NCBI GenBank assembly: GCA_019414665.1 | Contig: DXLO01000015.1 | Span: forward strand, 1-57,164 | Source: Bacteroides sp. | GTDB lineage: Bacteria > Bacteroidota > Bacteroidia > Bacteroidales > Bacteroidaceae | Direction of reading: 5' to 3' | Length of the DNA: 57,164 nt | Shown here: piece after piece, positions 8,373 through 16,981 of the stretch | Position numbering within the stretch: the stretch's first letter is position 1 | How the letters are laid out: each line of letters starts with the position of its first letter | The notes under the pieces: model-generated | What the model saw: the letters and a program-made list of their open reading frames with translations, nothing else | What the model was told of the DNA's origin: nothing | The model's database searches: none | Program-made: the position numbers and the translations under genes

Positions 8373-8960
8373 ATGTCACTTAAATATTCAAGCACAACGG
8401 CAGACTATCTTATATGGTCTGATGCAATGAACCTCATAAGGAAGTTAGCCAAAGACGAGAATTATAAAATCTCACTCCTTATTAGTTTGGGATGCTTCAC
8501 AGGATTAAGAATATCTGATATTCTATCTCTAAGATGGAAGCAGATATTAGGTACTGACGAGTTTACAGTAATTGAGAAGAAAACAGGCAAAGTAAGAACT
8601 ATCAGATTGAACCCACAATTACAGCAGCATATTAAAGAGTGCTACGAGCATATAAATCCTATTGGAATCAATGCGCCAATCTTAGTAAGTCAGAAAGGCA
8701 CTATCTTCACAGTCCAACGAATTAACATTATTCTTAAAGAGGTGAAGAAGAAGTACAGGTTAAAGATTAAGAACTTTAGCTGCCATTCACTTAGAAAGAC
8801 TTTTGGCAGGCAGGTCTATAACATGAACAGTGATAACGCAGAGTTGGCATTAGTAAAGCTGATGGAACTGTTCAACCATAGTTCTGTTGCCATTACTAAA
8901 AGATACTTGGGATTAAGGCAGGAAGAAATCTTACAGACTTATGACTGTTTGAGCTTCTAA
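8373..8960 (+). CDS. tyrosine recombinase, catalytic domain only
   Basis: 195 residues containing the whole catalytic signature of phage-integrase/XerD enzymes: first Arg in GLRISDILSLRW (about 50), HSLR (about 139-142) and the C-terminal H...Y in NHSSVAITKRYLG. The N-terminal SAM-like core-binding domain (about 100 residues in XerD) is missing, and no upstream frame supplies it. Minimal tyrosine recombinases occur on some mobile elements. It may be functional as a partner of the serine recombinase, or act on another site such as dimer resolution or DNA inversion. It has its own leader of 150 bp containing ATTCACT (8267-8273) facing AGTGAAT (8283-8289). Confidence 0.85.
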   Translation: MSLKYSSTTADYLIWSDAMNLIRKLAKDENYKISLLISLGCFTGLRISDILSLRWKQILGTDEFTVIEKKTGKVRTIRLNPQLQQHIKECYEHINPIGINAPILVSQKGTIFTVQRINIILKEVKKKYRLKIKNFSCHSLRKTFGRQVYNMNSDNAELALVKLMELFNHSSVAITKRYLGLRQEEILQTYDCLSF

Positions 8961-9444
8961 TGAATTGGGACAGGATTATTAAGATACATCTTTATAGTGG
9001 TCTGAATAGTTCTGCCCCAAATCAATGAAATATTGAGCTTAGACACATCTAAAGTCCAATCTTGGCAGTTTGGCATTTCAGCCTTATAGAAGTAAGTCAA
9101 TTCCATAAGTTTACAGAGTTTATAACTATCTCAGCTCTTATTAGTTAAGCCACAGGTAGCACCTTTTAAATATCCAACAATATACTGACATAAAGTCCAT
9201 AAATCAAAACAAATGATAATAATTTGAGCTGTTATATTTATAAGGTGAAATATTTTATTACTTATCTAAGTGACTAAATATAAAACCTTTATATAGTTTT
9301 ATTCCTTTTATATTTCTTTTATTCATAATAATATTATTATATTTGCATCCGTTATAGCATTGGTAATCAAACTAGATTATATGTTCCTCAATGCTTGATT
9401 TATTAACAGCTTATCATAGGGAACAGGTGGCATAGACTTATAAT
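8961..9444. promoter_or_regulatory. long intergenic region with dyad and promoter
   Basis: Holds TTAGA (9039-9043) facing TCTAA (9048-9052), resembling the dyad at 5048-5068; the 10-mer TCTGAATAGT (9001-9010) is also shared with 5054-5063. Further right, TATATTTG at 9338-9345 is a good -7 box about 100 bp before the gene at 9445. Between them the DNA is very A+T rich, with no gene seen. Confidence 0.5.
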
Positions 9445-10287
9445 ATGAGAACCTACTTGTTGGATATTCTTAACAGATACAACAGATTCAGTGAGAATTT
9501 GGATGTAAAGACTATACTATGCAATAAGTCTTGGTTAATTTTTAATGATACAGGAGATAAGGAACTATATATATTTCAAGAAAATGGTTCTCTTATTGCA
9601 TCAGTAAATGGCAATGTCTTCAATGGTAATTGGCAATATATATCAGCAAATAAGTCTATAATTATTTCTTTCAAAGAGAAATCATATATGCTTCATCCTT
9701 CTTTCTTTGATAAGACAATATTTGCCTTACAGCAAGACGGAACAAATAGATATGCTTTTATGATTGACGAGAAGCAAAGCCAGTCATTTAAACCTAAATC
9801 CCTTAGTGAGTTAAATTCTTACTTTGAAAATATTGAATGCAAAAGAATAGAAGAACAAGAATACACCAAACAAATATCTGTTAAGCGACAAAAAGAATAT
9901 ACACAATCCCTATTAAGGCAAGAACAAGAGTTAAAGATTCAAGCACTAAAACATGAAGCAATCGATTCGTGGGAGCGTAATCATACAAGGATATTAAATA
10001 ATGATATGCAATATCGTCAGATATGTAAGAGTGAAACAAAAGAGCATATTATTACTTATGGAATAGGCTTTATCATCACAAGCATATATGTTTGGAATGG
10101 GACAGAAGAATTTTGGATGTTCCTTGTAGCATTGATACCATTTGGACTCTTAGGAACTTTAATCATAGGGGTGATATTGTCTGCTACATTTCATCCATCA
10201 AGTAGTAAAAAATGGTCTTATGAAAAGATGAAAAAAGAAGAATACATAAACAGTTATGTTAAAAATAGATATAACACAAATTATTAG
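9445..10287 (+). CDS. hypothetical membrane protein with N-terminal beta-rich domain
   Basis: 280 residues. Residues 1-120 look beta-rich, with a pattern like 'W.IF...G.KELYIF..NGSLI.S.NG....G.W.YI', reminiscent of small lipocalin-like domains. Residues 140-190 form a charged coiled coil (KRIEEQEY, LLRQEQELKIQALK). Two membrane segments follow at about 200-218 (ITYGIGFIITSIYVW) and 224-250 (MFLVALIPFGLLGTLIIGVIL), then a basic tail. I recognise no functional family. It overlaps nothing and is followed after 4 bp by a lipoprotein gene, so the two form an operon that could be cargo of the element. Confidence 0.7.
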   Translation: MRTYLLDILNRYNRFSENLDVKTILCNKSWLIFNDTGDKELYIFQENGSLIASVNGNVFNGNWQYISANKSIIISFKEKSYMLHPSFFDKTIFALQQDGTNRYAFMIDEKQSQSFKPKSLSELNSYFENIECKRIEEQEYTKQISVKRQKEYTQSLLRQEQELKIQALKHEAIDSWERNHTRILNNDMQYRQICKSETKEHIITYGIGFIITSIYVWNGTEEFWMFLVALIPFGLLGTLIIGVILSATFHPSSSKKWSYEKMKKEEYINSYVKNRYNTNY

Positions 10288-10291
10288 AAAT

Positions 10292-11500
10292 ATGAAAGCA
10301 TTTAAATTATTAGTGACCTTATTATTGGTTGCATTAAGCATGGGAGTTAGTTCTTGCAGTGAAGAATTAGACAACCAACCTATGGTATCTTATCCTGAAG
10401 GTGATGAACCTTTAGATATAGTTTGTAAAGAATATGGCATTAGTGATTATGAAGATATTGAATTATTTTATTATTATAAGAATGGTTCAGTACAAGCAAA
10501 CTTCTCTGGACTAAGAGATAGTAAATTATGGCTTGCAGCATTCAATGTAGAGGATAAATCACCCATCATTAATTGGACTGACGAGTTACCATTTAATAGA
10601 AATCGTAGAATTTATAAAGGCTATGGAGAATATGAAGATGTTACAATCCAACAGATAATCATGTTGCAGTCCATGTACTTTAATCCAAGTGAATTTGTGG
10701 TATCATTAAGATACAGTTTTGGCACTGATTATAGTTACTATGCCTTACTGTTTAGACAAGATGCGCAAACAAAAGAAGTCCAAGTTAAGAATGGTGGAAT
10801 ATTTGCAGGATTTCAATATTCTATAATAAACGATGATTGTTGTTACTCATTGTTTGGCGATACGCTCTATATAGCAGAGAAAGGCTTTGAATATTCCAAT
10901 GTAGGAACTCTCTATACTTCTGAATTTATATCTCACGAAGAAGCAATATACACCCATAGAGATAGAGATAATAAAGGCTTCTTCGTAGGAAGACGGAATT
11001 TCAAATTGGGAGAAGATTTATGGCATATCCAAGTACCACAGCTAAATGATGAACCTGCTGATGCTAAGATTGAGGTTAGTGTAGAAGATAATTCCAAGAG
11101 AGTTTGGAAGTACAATGTCAATATTATACATTATGATGGAACTAAGAAGAATGTAACATTTGAAGTAGATATTGACAACGGTACAATCAAAGGAGAAGAT
11201 AATTATGCTTCCCTCATTGTAGGTAAATGGAAGATGACAAGTGGTAATGCCAATGCCACTCATGTTACTTATAAGAATGATGGTACATTTGAATACACAA
11301 GCACAGAAGATAATTCTTATAAAGAAGTAGGAAAGTACAAGATAGACGGTAATAAGCTCTATGAAATGTTTAGTGATGAAGAAGATTGGACTATTAATGA
11401 CATTCTATTACTTAATTCTATGACCTTATCAGTACAAGAGTTAGAAGCTGATGGAGTAACACTCACAGGTCATAAGTACTCTTATCAAAGAGTGGAATAA
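10292..11500 (+). CDS. lipoprotein with C-terminal lipocalin-like domain
   Basis: About 402 residues when started at ATG 10292, which gives a proper lipoprotein signal (MKAFKLLVTLLLVALSMG, then SSC with Cys22); an in-frame ATG at 10256 would spoil it. The last 90 residues (SLIVGKWKMTS ... DGTFEYTSTEDNSY..VGKYKIDGNKLY) match the lipocalin-like domains found in many Bacteroidales lipoproteins. The central part is beta-rich and unassigned. Acidic residues after the Cys (SEELD) may favour surface export. Function unknown; a ligand-binding or envelope role alongside the membrane protein upstream is possible. Confidence 0.75.
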   Translation: MKAFKLLVTLLLVALSMGVSSCSEELDNQPMVSYPEGDEPLDIVCKEYGISDYEDIELFYYYKNGSVQANFSGLRDSKLWLAAFNVEDKSPIINWTDELPFNRNRRIYKGYGEYEDVTIQQIIMLQSMYFNPSEFVVSLRYSFGTDYSYYALLFRQDAQTKEVQVKNGGIFAGFQYSIINDDCCYSLFGDTLYIAEKGFEYSNVGTLYTSEFISHEEAIYTHRDRDNKGFFVGRRNFKLGEDLWHIQVPQLNDEPADAKIEVSVEDNSKRVWKYNVNIIHYDGTKKNVTFEVDIDNGTIKGEDNYASLIVGKWKMTSGNANATHVTYKNDGTFEYTSTEDNSYKEVGKYKIDGNKLYEMFSDEEDWTINDILLLNSMTLSVQELEADGVTLTGHKYSYQRVE

Positions 11501-11521
11501 AACTTATTCATACTAAAAGTG

Positions 11522-11557
11522 AGCAGCATTTGAGGGAACTCTTATGCTGTTTTTTTA
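11522..11557 (+). terminator. rho-independent terminator after lipoprotein
   Basis: AGCAGCAT (11522-11529) pairs with ATGCTGT (11544-11550), with an inner GAG/CTC, followed by seven T. Clear intrinsic terminator. Confidence 0.85.
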
Positions 11558-11790
11558 TTCCAATAAGGCTTATAGTAAACTGATGTTTAAACTGTTACAT
11601 CTATTTCCATATTTAGTAGTACCTACTAATGTTAAATAGTGGATTCATGGCATTATGCCAAATTTAAAAGGACTATTTTGTGGCATAAATACCTATAAAA
11701 AGTTATTGCATAGTATATATATTCCGTAAAATGGGGGAAAAGATTACCTATATCAGGTGATTGTTTCCTCTTTTCTTTTTACGGACCTTT
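11558..11790. promoter_or_regulatory. palindrome-rich region and xusA promoter
   Basis: Contains TTAGTAG (11613-11619) facing CTACTAA (11623-11629), and TTATGCCA (11653-11660) facing TGGCATAA (11681-11688), itself within a smaller palindrome at 11648-11660. The promoter of the TonB receptor is probably TTG at 11761-11763 with GACCTTTG at 11784-11791 (20 bp spacing). ATTACC (11743-11748) facing GGTGAT (11756-11761) overlaps the -33 box and could be an iron-responsive operator (inference). The right border of the mobile element may fall here. Confidence 0.45.
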
Positions 11791-11829
11791 GCATTCTCAA
11801 AAATTAAGAATTTAGAATTATAGGTATTC

Positions 11830-14217
11830 ATGGTAAAAAGACAGTTACAAAGGATCAGTTTAGGCTCTCTTTTTTTTATAATCGGAGCGATATCTATCTT
11901 TGCACAATCTAAGACAATGGTATCCGGTAAAGTGATATCCAAAGAAAAACAGGAAGTCGTAGATTTTGCAACCGTATATTTGAAGGGTACAACTTATGGC
12001 TGTACAACGAATGAAGAAGGTATCTATCATCTTCATGCACCGGCAGGGAAATACACGCTGGTTGTTTCGGCTATAGGATATAAGACTATAGAAAAGCCTG
12101 TAACTTTAGTTCATGGTGAAAGAATTAAGATGAATGTAATGATTGACCCGTCAGTGACTGAGTTGGGTGAAGTGGTAGTGGTGTCTAACGGGGTTTCCCG
12201 TGTGAAACGTTCCGCATTCAATGCGATAGCTGTAGATACAAAAGAATTCCAGAATTCTACCAAGAATCTGAGTGATGCTTTGGCTAAAGCTCCGGGAATG
12301 AAACTCCGTGAGTCGGGTGGGGTAGGTTCGGATATGCAATTGATGTTGGATGGTTTCAGTGGCAAACATGTGAAGATATTTATTGACGGTGTACCTCAGG
12401 AGGGAGTAGGGAGCTCTTTTGGCTTGAATAATATTCCTGTGAATTTTGCAGATAGGATTGAAGTGTATAAAGGGGTGGTTCCTGTAGGATTTGGCACGGA
12501 TGCTATAGGTGGTGTTATCAATATTGTAACCAATAAGAAGAAACGTAATTGGTTTTTGGATGGCTCCTATTCATACGGGTCGTTCAATACGCATAAATCG
12601 TATGTGAATTTCGGACAAACTTTCAAAAACGGCTTTACTTATGAAATAAATGCTTTTCAAAACTATTCGGATAATGATTATCAGGTGGACGCACCGGTAG
12701 AGGACTTTGAAACCGGAAGAATTGATAAAGATAAAAGGGTACGTGTGAAGCGCTTTAATGATACCTATCATAATGAGGCGGTTATAGGTAAGATGGGTAT
12801 TGTGGATAAGAAATGGGCAGACAGATTGATGTTGGGCTTTACTTATTCACATATGTATAAGGAGATACAGACCGGAGTACGTCAGGAAATAGTCTATGGG
12901 GAAAAGCATCGTAAAGGACATTCGTTGATGCCGTCATTGGAATATAGTAAGCGTGGCTTATTCATCAAAGGTCTGGATGTGGCATTGACTGCCAATTATA
13001 ATAAAAATGCAACGACAAATATAGATACAGCTTCCTATAAGTACAATTGGTTGGGTGATAGAAAATTAATGAACTCACCCGGTGAACAATCCAATCAATA
13101 TTCACGGGCGGATAATAACAATTGGAATGGAACATTAACCGTTAATTACCGTCTGGCGAAAATACATATGCTGACCTTTAATCATGTGTTGAATACTTTC
13201 CGCCGTTCTAACACTTCTTTGTTGGCTAAGATGGAATCGGAGGATGCCATAGCTAAAGAAACCCATAAGAATATCTCCGGATTGTCCTATCGGTTGATGC
13301 CGTCTGATAATTGGAATCTCTCAGTATTTGGAAAATATTATAGTTTGTATGTGGCAGGTCCTATGGCTACGACTACGAATCAAGATGATTATGTCCGTAC
13401 TACCCGAAACATGAATTCCATAGGATATGGAGCTGCGGGAACTTATTTCATTCTACCCGGTTTGCAGGCGAAATTGTCATACGAAAAAGCATATCGTCTG
13501 CCTACTATTGAAGAAATGTTTGGAGATGAGGATTTGGAAATGGGAGATATCAGTATAAAACCGGAGAGTAGTGATAATTTGAATTTTAATTTGAGCTATA
13601 ACAGAACATTTGGCAGGCATTCCGTATATATGGAAGGTGGAGTGATTTATCGGAATACAAAAGATTATATTCAGCGTAATATTGCGGATTTGAGTGGTGG
13701 TAAATATGCTGCGAAATATATTAATTACGGTAAAGTATTGACGAAAGGATATACTGTTTCTGCTCGTTACGGTTTTGGTAATTGGGTGAGTATAGGAGGT
13801 AATTTTACCAAAATGGATGTACGCGATAATATGAAAACATCTATTTCCAGCAGTGCGGAAAATCTGGCTTATAAAGAACGGATGCCGAATCTGCCCTATA
13901 TGTTTGCTGATTCGGATGTTACTTTTTATTGGCGGGATTTAGGAAGGAAAGGCAATATGTTGACCGTGTCTTATGATAATCAATATCTGCATAACTTTAC
14001 TTATTATTCTTCCCGAATAGGCTCAAATAAGGGGGATTATGTGGTACCTGATCAATTCTCGCACAATATATCCTTTTCTTATAGTTTGCAAAAAGGACGA
14101 TATAACGTATCATTGGAATGTCGTAACTTCACAGATGAGAAGTTATATGATAATTTTAGTCTTCAGAAGGCCGGTAGGGCTTTTTATGGTAAACTGCGTG
14201 TTTGTTTCGGTAATTAA
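11830..14217 (+). CDS. xusA: TonB-dependent siderophore receptor XusA-type
   Basis: Outer membrane receptor of 795 residues for uptake of an iron-siderophore complex. A signal peptide (LGSLFFIIGAISIFAQ) is followed by a carboxypeptidase D-like regulatory domain (about 30-115), a plug domain with LDGFSGKHVKIFIDGVPQ and IEVYKGVVPVGFGTDAIGGVINIVT (about 130-235), and a beta-barrel ending in an aromatic-rich strand (FYGKLRVCFGN). The size and lack of a SusC-type extended plug distinguish it from the SusC proteins nearby. The DUF4374 and PepSY genes that follow make the XusABC set known from Bacteroides, which takes up enterobactin-like xenosiderophores. The specific ligand here is inferred from synteny. 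Confidence 0.85.
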   Translation: MVKRQLQRISLGSLFFIIGAISIFAQSKTMVSGKVISKEKQEVVDFATVYLKGTTYGCTTNEEGIYHLHAPAGKYTLVVSAIGYKTIEKPVTLVHGERIKMNVMIDPSVTELGEVVVVSNGVSRVKRSAFNAIAVDTKEFQNSTKNLSDALAKAPGMKLRESGGVGSDMQLMLDGFSGKHVKIFIDGVPQEGVGSSFGLNNIPVNFADRIEVYKGVVPVGFGTDAIGGVINIVTNKKKRNWFLDGSYSYGSFNTHKSYVNFGQTFKNGFTYEINAFQNYSDNDYQVDAPVEDFETGRIDKDKRVRVKRFNDTYHNEAVIGKMGIVDKKWADRLMLGFTYSHMYKEIQTGVRQEIVYGEKHRKGHSLMPSLEYSKRGLFIKGLDVALTANYNKNATTNIDTASYKYNWLGDRKLMNSPGEQSNQYSRADNNNWNGTLTVNYRLAKIHMLTFNHVLNTFRRSNTSLLAKMESEDAIAKETHKNISGLSYRLMPSDNWNLSVFGKYYSLYVAGPMATTTNQDDYVRTTRNMNSIGYGAAGTYFILPGLQAKLSYEKAYRLPTIEEMFGDEDLEMGDISIKPESSDNLNFNLSYNRTFGRHSVYMEGGVIYRNTKDYIQRNIADLSGGKYAAKYINYGKVLTKGYTVSARYGFGNWVSIGGNFTKMDVRDNMKTSISSSAENLAYKERMPNLPYMFADSDVTFYWRDLGRKGNMLTVSYDNQYLHNFTYYSSRIGSNKGDYVVPDQFSHNISFSYSLQKGRYNVSLECRNFTDEKLYDNFSLQKAGRAFYGKLRVCFGN

Positions 14218-14274
14218 AGAATTGGAAAAAGGAGTTTATAATTAATTGGATTTAAAATTAAATAGAAGAATAAA

Positions 14275-15675
14275 ATGAAGAAAGATTTCTTTTTGAACGG
14301 ATTTGCTGCTATTGCCATAGTAGGAATGGCGTTGAGTGCATGTACGGATAATGAGCCGGATTACGGTTCGGGTACCGAGGCTAAAGGTGAGTATGTTATT
14401 GCATCGTCGGTCACAGCGTCTGGAAATACAACGAATGTGCTGCTTACTTCTGAAACGTTGGATAAAGGTACTGTTTCTACAGTGAATAATGGTCTTGTGA
14501 ATGATGGTGCAACTCAATGGGTGTTTTACAAGAATCAATATCTTTATGCGCTGACTTATAATCAAGGGAATGCAGGTACGACCCGTTCTTATATCATGGA
14601 TTCAAATAATGAAGTAAAGGCTCGTTCGGGGGAGTTTGCCGTAAAGAGATTTACTACTTACGGTATTTATGATAAATATATCATGACCTCGTCTACCGGT
14701 GACGGACCCACAGCGTATGCTGATGAGAATGGATATTTACCAAAGATGTTTTTGCTTTCTTATTTGGACGTATCTGCTGAAACATTTACAACGAATGATA
14801 CTCAAAATAAGGCTTATATGTCCGAAAACTTCTTGGGAAATGGAGAATATGTAACATTGGCCGGCATATTGGAACGAAATAATAAACTGTATAGCGCTGC
14901 TATTCCAATGGGGTTAAGTCAATATGGTTCGGCTACTGACGGGGGAAAGTGGATACTTCCCGGCAATGAGGATTTGGTAAAGACAGAAGATGGTGGTTCC
15001 AACAGCAGCAGTTATAAAAAAGGTGAATTGCAATGGACGCAATATCCCAATAAATGCTGGGTGGCTATTTTTGATGATGAAACGCTGACAAATAAAAAAA
15101 TCATAGAAACAGATAAGATCAGTTATGCTTGCGGGCGTTTTAAATCACAGTATTATCAAACGATTTGGGCGGCAGATAATGGTGATATTTATGTATTTTC
15201 TCCTAGTTATGCCAAAACAATGGCTGATAAACGGCAACAGACTACCTTGGATGCCGGAGTAGTACGTATAAAGGCAGGAACAGAAGAGTTTGATCCTGAT
15301 TATTATTATAGTATCGAAGCGCAGACCGGAGGTAAATCTTTCATTCGTTGTTGGCATATTACGGGAGATTATTTCTTGTTGTTGATGTATGATCGTTCCT
15401 TGACTGAAACTGGTTTCACAGCTAATCAGTTAGCGATATATAAAGGAGAAACCGGAAAACTGACTTATGTAACTGGTTTGCCTTCTGCCGATTTGATCTC
15501 CGGCTTTGGCAATACTCCGTATGTGGAGAATGGATATGCCTATATGGCTGTAACTACAACAGAAGGATATCCGTCTATTTATAAAATAGATCCGGTTGGT
15601 GCGGTAGCGACAAAGGGTGTTTCTATAGAAGCGACACAAATCAGTGGCGTCGGTAAACTGCAACCTCAGAACTGA
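14275..15675 (+). CDS. xusB: DUF4374 lipoprotein, XusB-type siderophore-binding protein
   Basis: 466-residue lipoprotein with signal MKKDFFLNGFAAIAIVGMAL and lipobox LSAC (Cys23), followed by a stretch rich in Asp/Glu that suits surface display. The sequence is a succession of short blades (YVIASS, YLYALTYNQG, NGDIYVFSPSYA, ENGYAYMAVTT), as expected for the beta-propeller of DUF4374. In Bacteroides thetaiotaomicron the equivalent XusB binds enterobactin at the cell surface and passes it to XusA. It lies 57 bp after xusA in the same operon. A terminator-like hairpin follows. Confidence 0.87.
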   Translation: MKKDFFLNGFAAIAIVGMALSACTDNEPDYGSGTEAKGEYVIASSVTASGNTTNVLLTSETLDKGTVSTVNNGLVNDGATQWVFYKNQYLYALTYNQGNAGTTRSYIMDSNNEVKARSGEFAVKRFTTYGIYDKYIMTSSTGDGPTAYADENGYLPKMFLLSYLDVSAETFTTNDTQNKAYMSENFLGNGEYVTLAGILERNNKLYSAAIPMGLSQYGSATDGGKWILPGNEDLVKTEDGGSNSSSYKKGELQWTQYPNKCWVAIFDDETLTNKKIIETDKISYACGRFKSQYYQTIWAADNGDIYVFSPSYAKTMADKRQQTTLDAGVVRIKAGTEEFDPDYYYSIEAQTGGKSFIRCWHITGDYFLLLMYDRSLTETGFTANQLAIYKGETGKLTYVTGLPSADLISGFGNTPYVENGYAYMAVTTTEGYPSIYKIDPVGAVATKGVSIEATQISGVGKLQPQN

Positions 15676-15695
15676 GTATTGTAATAATATAATGG

Positions 15696-15733
15696 GAGTC
15701 TGCGGGCAGTATGTGCTTATGCAGACTCTTTTT
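15696..15733 (+). terminator. terminator/attenuator between xusB and xusC
   Basis: GAGTCTGC (15696-15703) pairs perfectly with GCAGACTC (15721-15728), followed by TTTTT (15729-15733). It stands only about 20 bp before the xusC start, so it likely lowers xusC expression relative to xusAB. Confidence 0.75.
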
Positions 15734-15754
15734 ATGAATCGTATCGAAGATTTT

Positions 15755-16888
15755 ATGAAGAAAATATTTCGCCAAATACATCTTTGGCTTTCTGTTCCTT
15801 TCGGGTTAATCATTTCCTTGATTTGCTTCTCGGGAGCCATGTTGGTTTTTGAAAATGAAGTGATGGAACTGGTCAGGCATGAACTTTATTATGTAAAAAA
15901 GGTAGAGGCAGTTTCACTTCCTGTTGATCGATTATTGGAAGAGGTAGAACTCATGTTACCCGACAGTGTGTCTGTCACAGGAATCAATGTTTTCTCTGAC
16001 CCGGAACGTGCTTGGCAGGTGAATTTGTCCAAGCCTCGTCGTGCTTTCATGTATGTGGATCAATATACTGGTGAGATTAAAGGTAAATATGAACGTCCTG
16101 CATTTTTTGTGACTATGTTCAGGCTGCATCGCTGGCTGTTGGACAGTATGAAAGCGGATGGCGGAGTCTTCTGGGGAAAAATGATTGTAGGTGTCAGCAC
16201 CCTGTTGTTTGCCGTGGTTTTGATATCGGGTATCGTTATCTGGTGGCCTCGTACACGAAAAGCCTTGAAAAATAGTTTAAGAATATCTGTCGGCAGGGGC
16301 TTTAGAAGATTTTGGTATGACCTGCATGTTGCAGGTGGTATGTATGCGCTGTTTTTTTTGTTGGCTATGGCCCTTACCGGGCTAACATGGTCTTTTGGAT
16401 GGTATCGGACAGGTTTCTATAAAGTGTTTGGCGTGGAAGTACAGCAGGGAGGTGCTCATGGTGGGGTGACCCAGCGTGGGGGGAAAGGCGGCAACCAATC
16501 CGGAAAGAATGTTTCTCATTCTTCGTCCTATGTTTGTTGGCAACAAGTTTATGAACAATTAGCCCTGAATAATCCCGGCTACAAACAGATAACCTTATCA
16601 GATGGGGCAGCAAATGTCTCTTTCAATACCTTCGGTAATCAACGTGCTTCCGACCGTTATAAATTCAATCCTCATACAGGTAAGATTGATGAGGTAGTTT
16701 TATATAAAGATGCTGAGAAGGTTGGAAAGATTCGCGGATGGATCTATTCTGTACATGTTGGTAGTTGGGGCGGTATGCTTACCCGTTTACTGACGTTTAT
16801 AGCAGCTTTGATAGGAGCCACCTTGCCATTGACAGGATACTATTTATGGATAAAACGTATTTGGAGAAAGAAAGTAAGAGTAAGTTGA
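15755..16888 (+). CDS. xusC: PepSY-domain membrane protein, XusC-type
   Basis: Inner-membrane PepSY-associated protein, about 377 residues from ATG 15755 (MKKIFRQIHLWLSVPFG, the usual family start); ATG 15734 is an alternative, and longer frames run through the terminator. Membrane segments: about 12-35 (PFGLIISLICFSGAMLVF), 140-165, 190-215 (YALFFLLAMALTGLTW) and 350-370. Conserved heme/metal-type His occur in IHLWL, LHRWLLD and DLHVAGGMY. A Gly/His-rich loop (GGAHGGVTQRGGKGG) sits near 230-255. Family members help reduce or release iron from imported siderophores at the cytoplasmic membrane; that role is inferred. Third gene of the xus operon. Confidence 0.85.
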   Translation: MKKIFRQIHLWLSVPFGLIISLICFSGAMLVFENEVMELVRHELYYVKKVEAVSLPVDRLLEEVELMLPDSVSVTGINVFSDPERAWQVNLSKPRRAFMYVDQYTGEIKGKYERPAFFVTMFRLHRWLLDSMKADGGVFWGKMIVGVSTLLFAVVLISGIVIWWPRTRKALKNSLRISVGRGFRRFWYDLHVAGGMYALFFLLAMALTGLTWSFGWYRTGFYKVFGVEVQQGGAHGGVTQRGGKGGNQSGKNVSHSSSYVCWQQVYEQLALNNPGYKQITLSDGAANVSFNTFGNQRASDRYKFNPHTGKIDEVVLYKDAEKVGKIRGWIYSVHVGSWGGMLTRLLTFIAALIGATLPLTGYYLWIKRIWRKKVRVS

Positions 16889-16926
16889 ATATCTTTGTTA
16901 TAAGATTAGGGGGCGAAAAGAATTTT

Positions 16927-16965
16927 ATCATATGACCTGTTGTCGTGAATGACAGGTCATATGAT
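16927..16965. terminator. bidirectional terminator between xusC and corA
   Basis: Perfect 14-bp inverted repeat: ATCATATGACCTGT at 16927-16940 and its complement at 16952-16965, loop of 11 nt. It separates two convergent genes and can serve both. Confidence 0.8.
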
Positions 16966-16981
16966 ATTGTTACAGGATTTT

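Larger units (their letters stand above)
1000..11560. mobile_element. integrated element with large serine recombinase; boundaries unresolved
   Basis: The block between tag and the xus operon starts with a large serine recombinase and contains a second, tyrosine-type recombinase, a ParB/DGQHR-like gene, a DUF3871 gene and a RadC-like gene, all typical accessory-element cargo of Bacteroidales. It is visibly richer in A+T than its flanks, with many long noncoding gaps. I see no relaxase, coupling protein, conjugation or phage structural gene, so it is at most mobilizable or a satellite/degenerate island. The left end should lie near 960-1057. The right end could be about 9000 (after the tyrosine recombinase) or about 11560 (terminator after the lipoprotein). 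I could not find a convincing direct repeat as att site. Confidence 0.6.

Noticed and set aside
1000..11560. Integrative conjugative element or prophage
   Set aside because: No relaxase, coupling ATPase, Tra proteins, capsid, terminase or lysis gene is present.
1020..11709. TTATTGC at 1020-1026 and 11703-11709 as att direct repeat
   Set aside because: Seven bases in A+T-rich DNA occur by chance; no extension of the match on either side.
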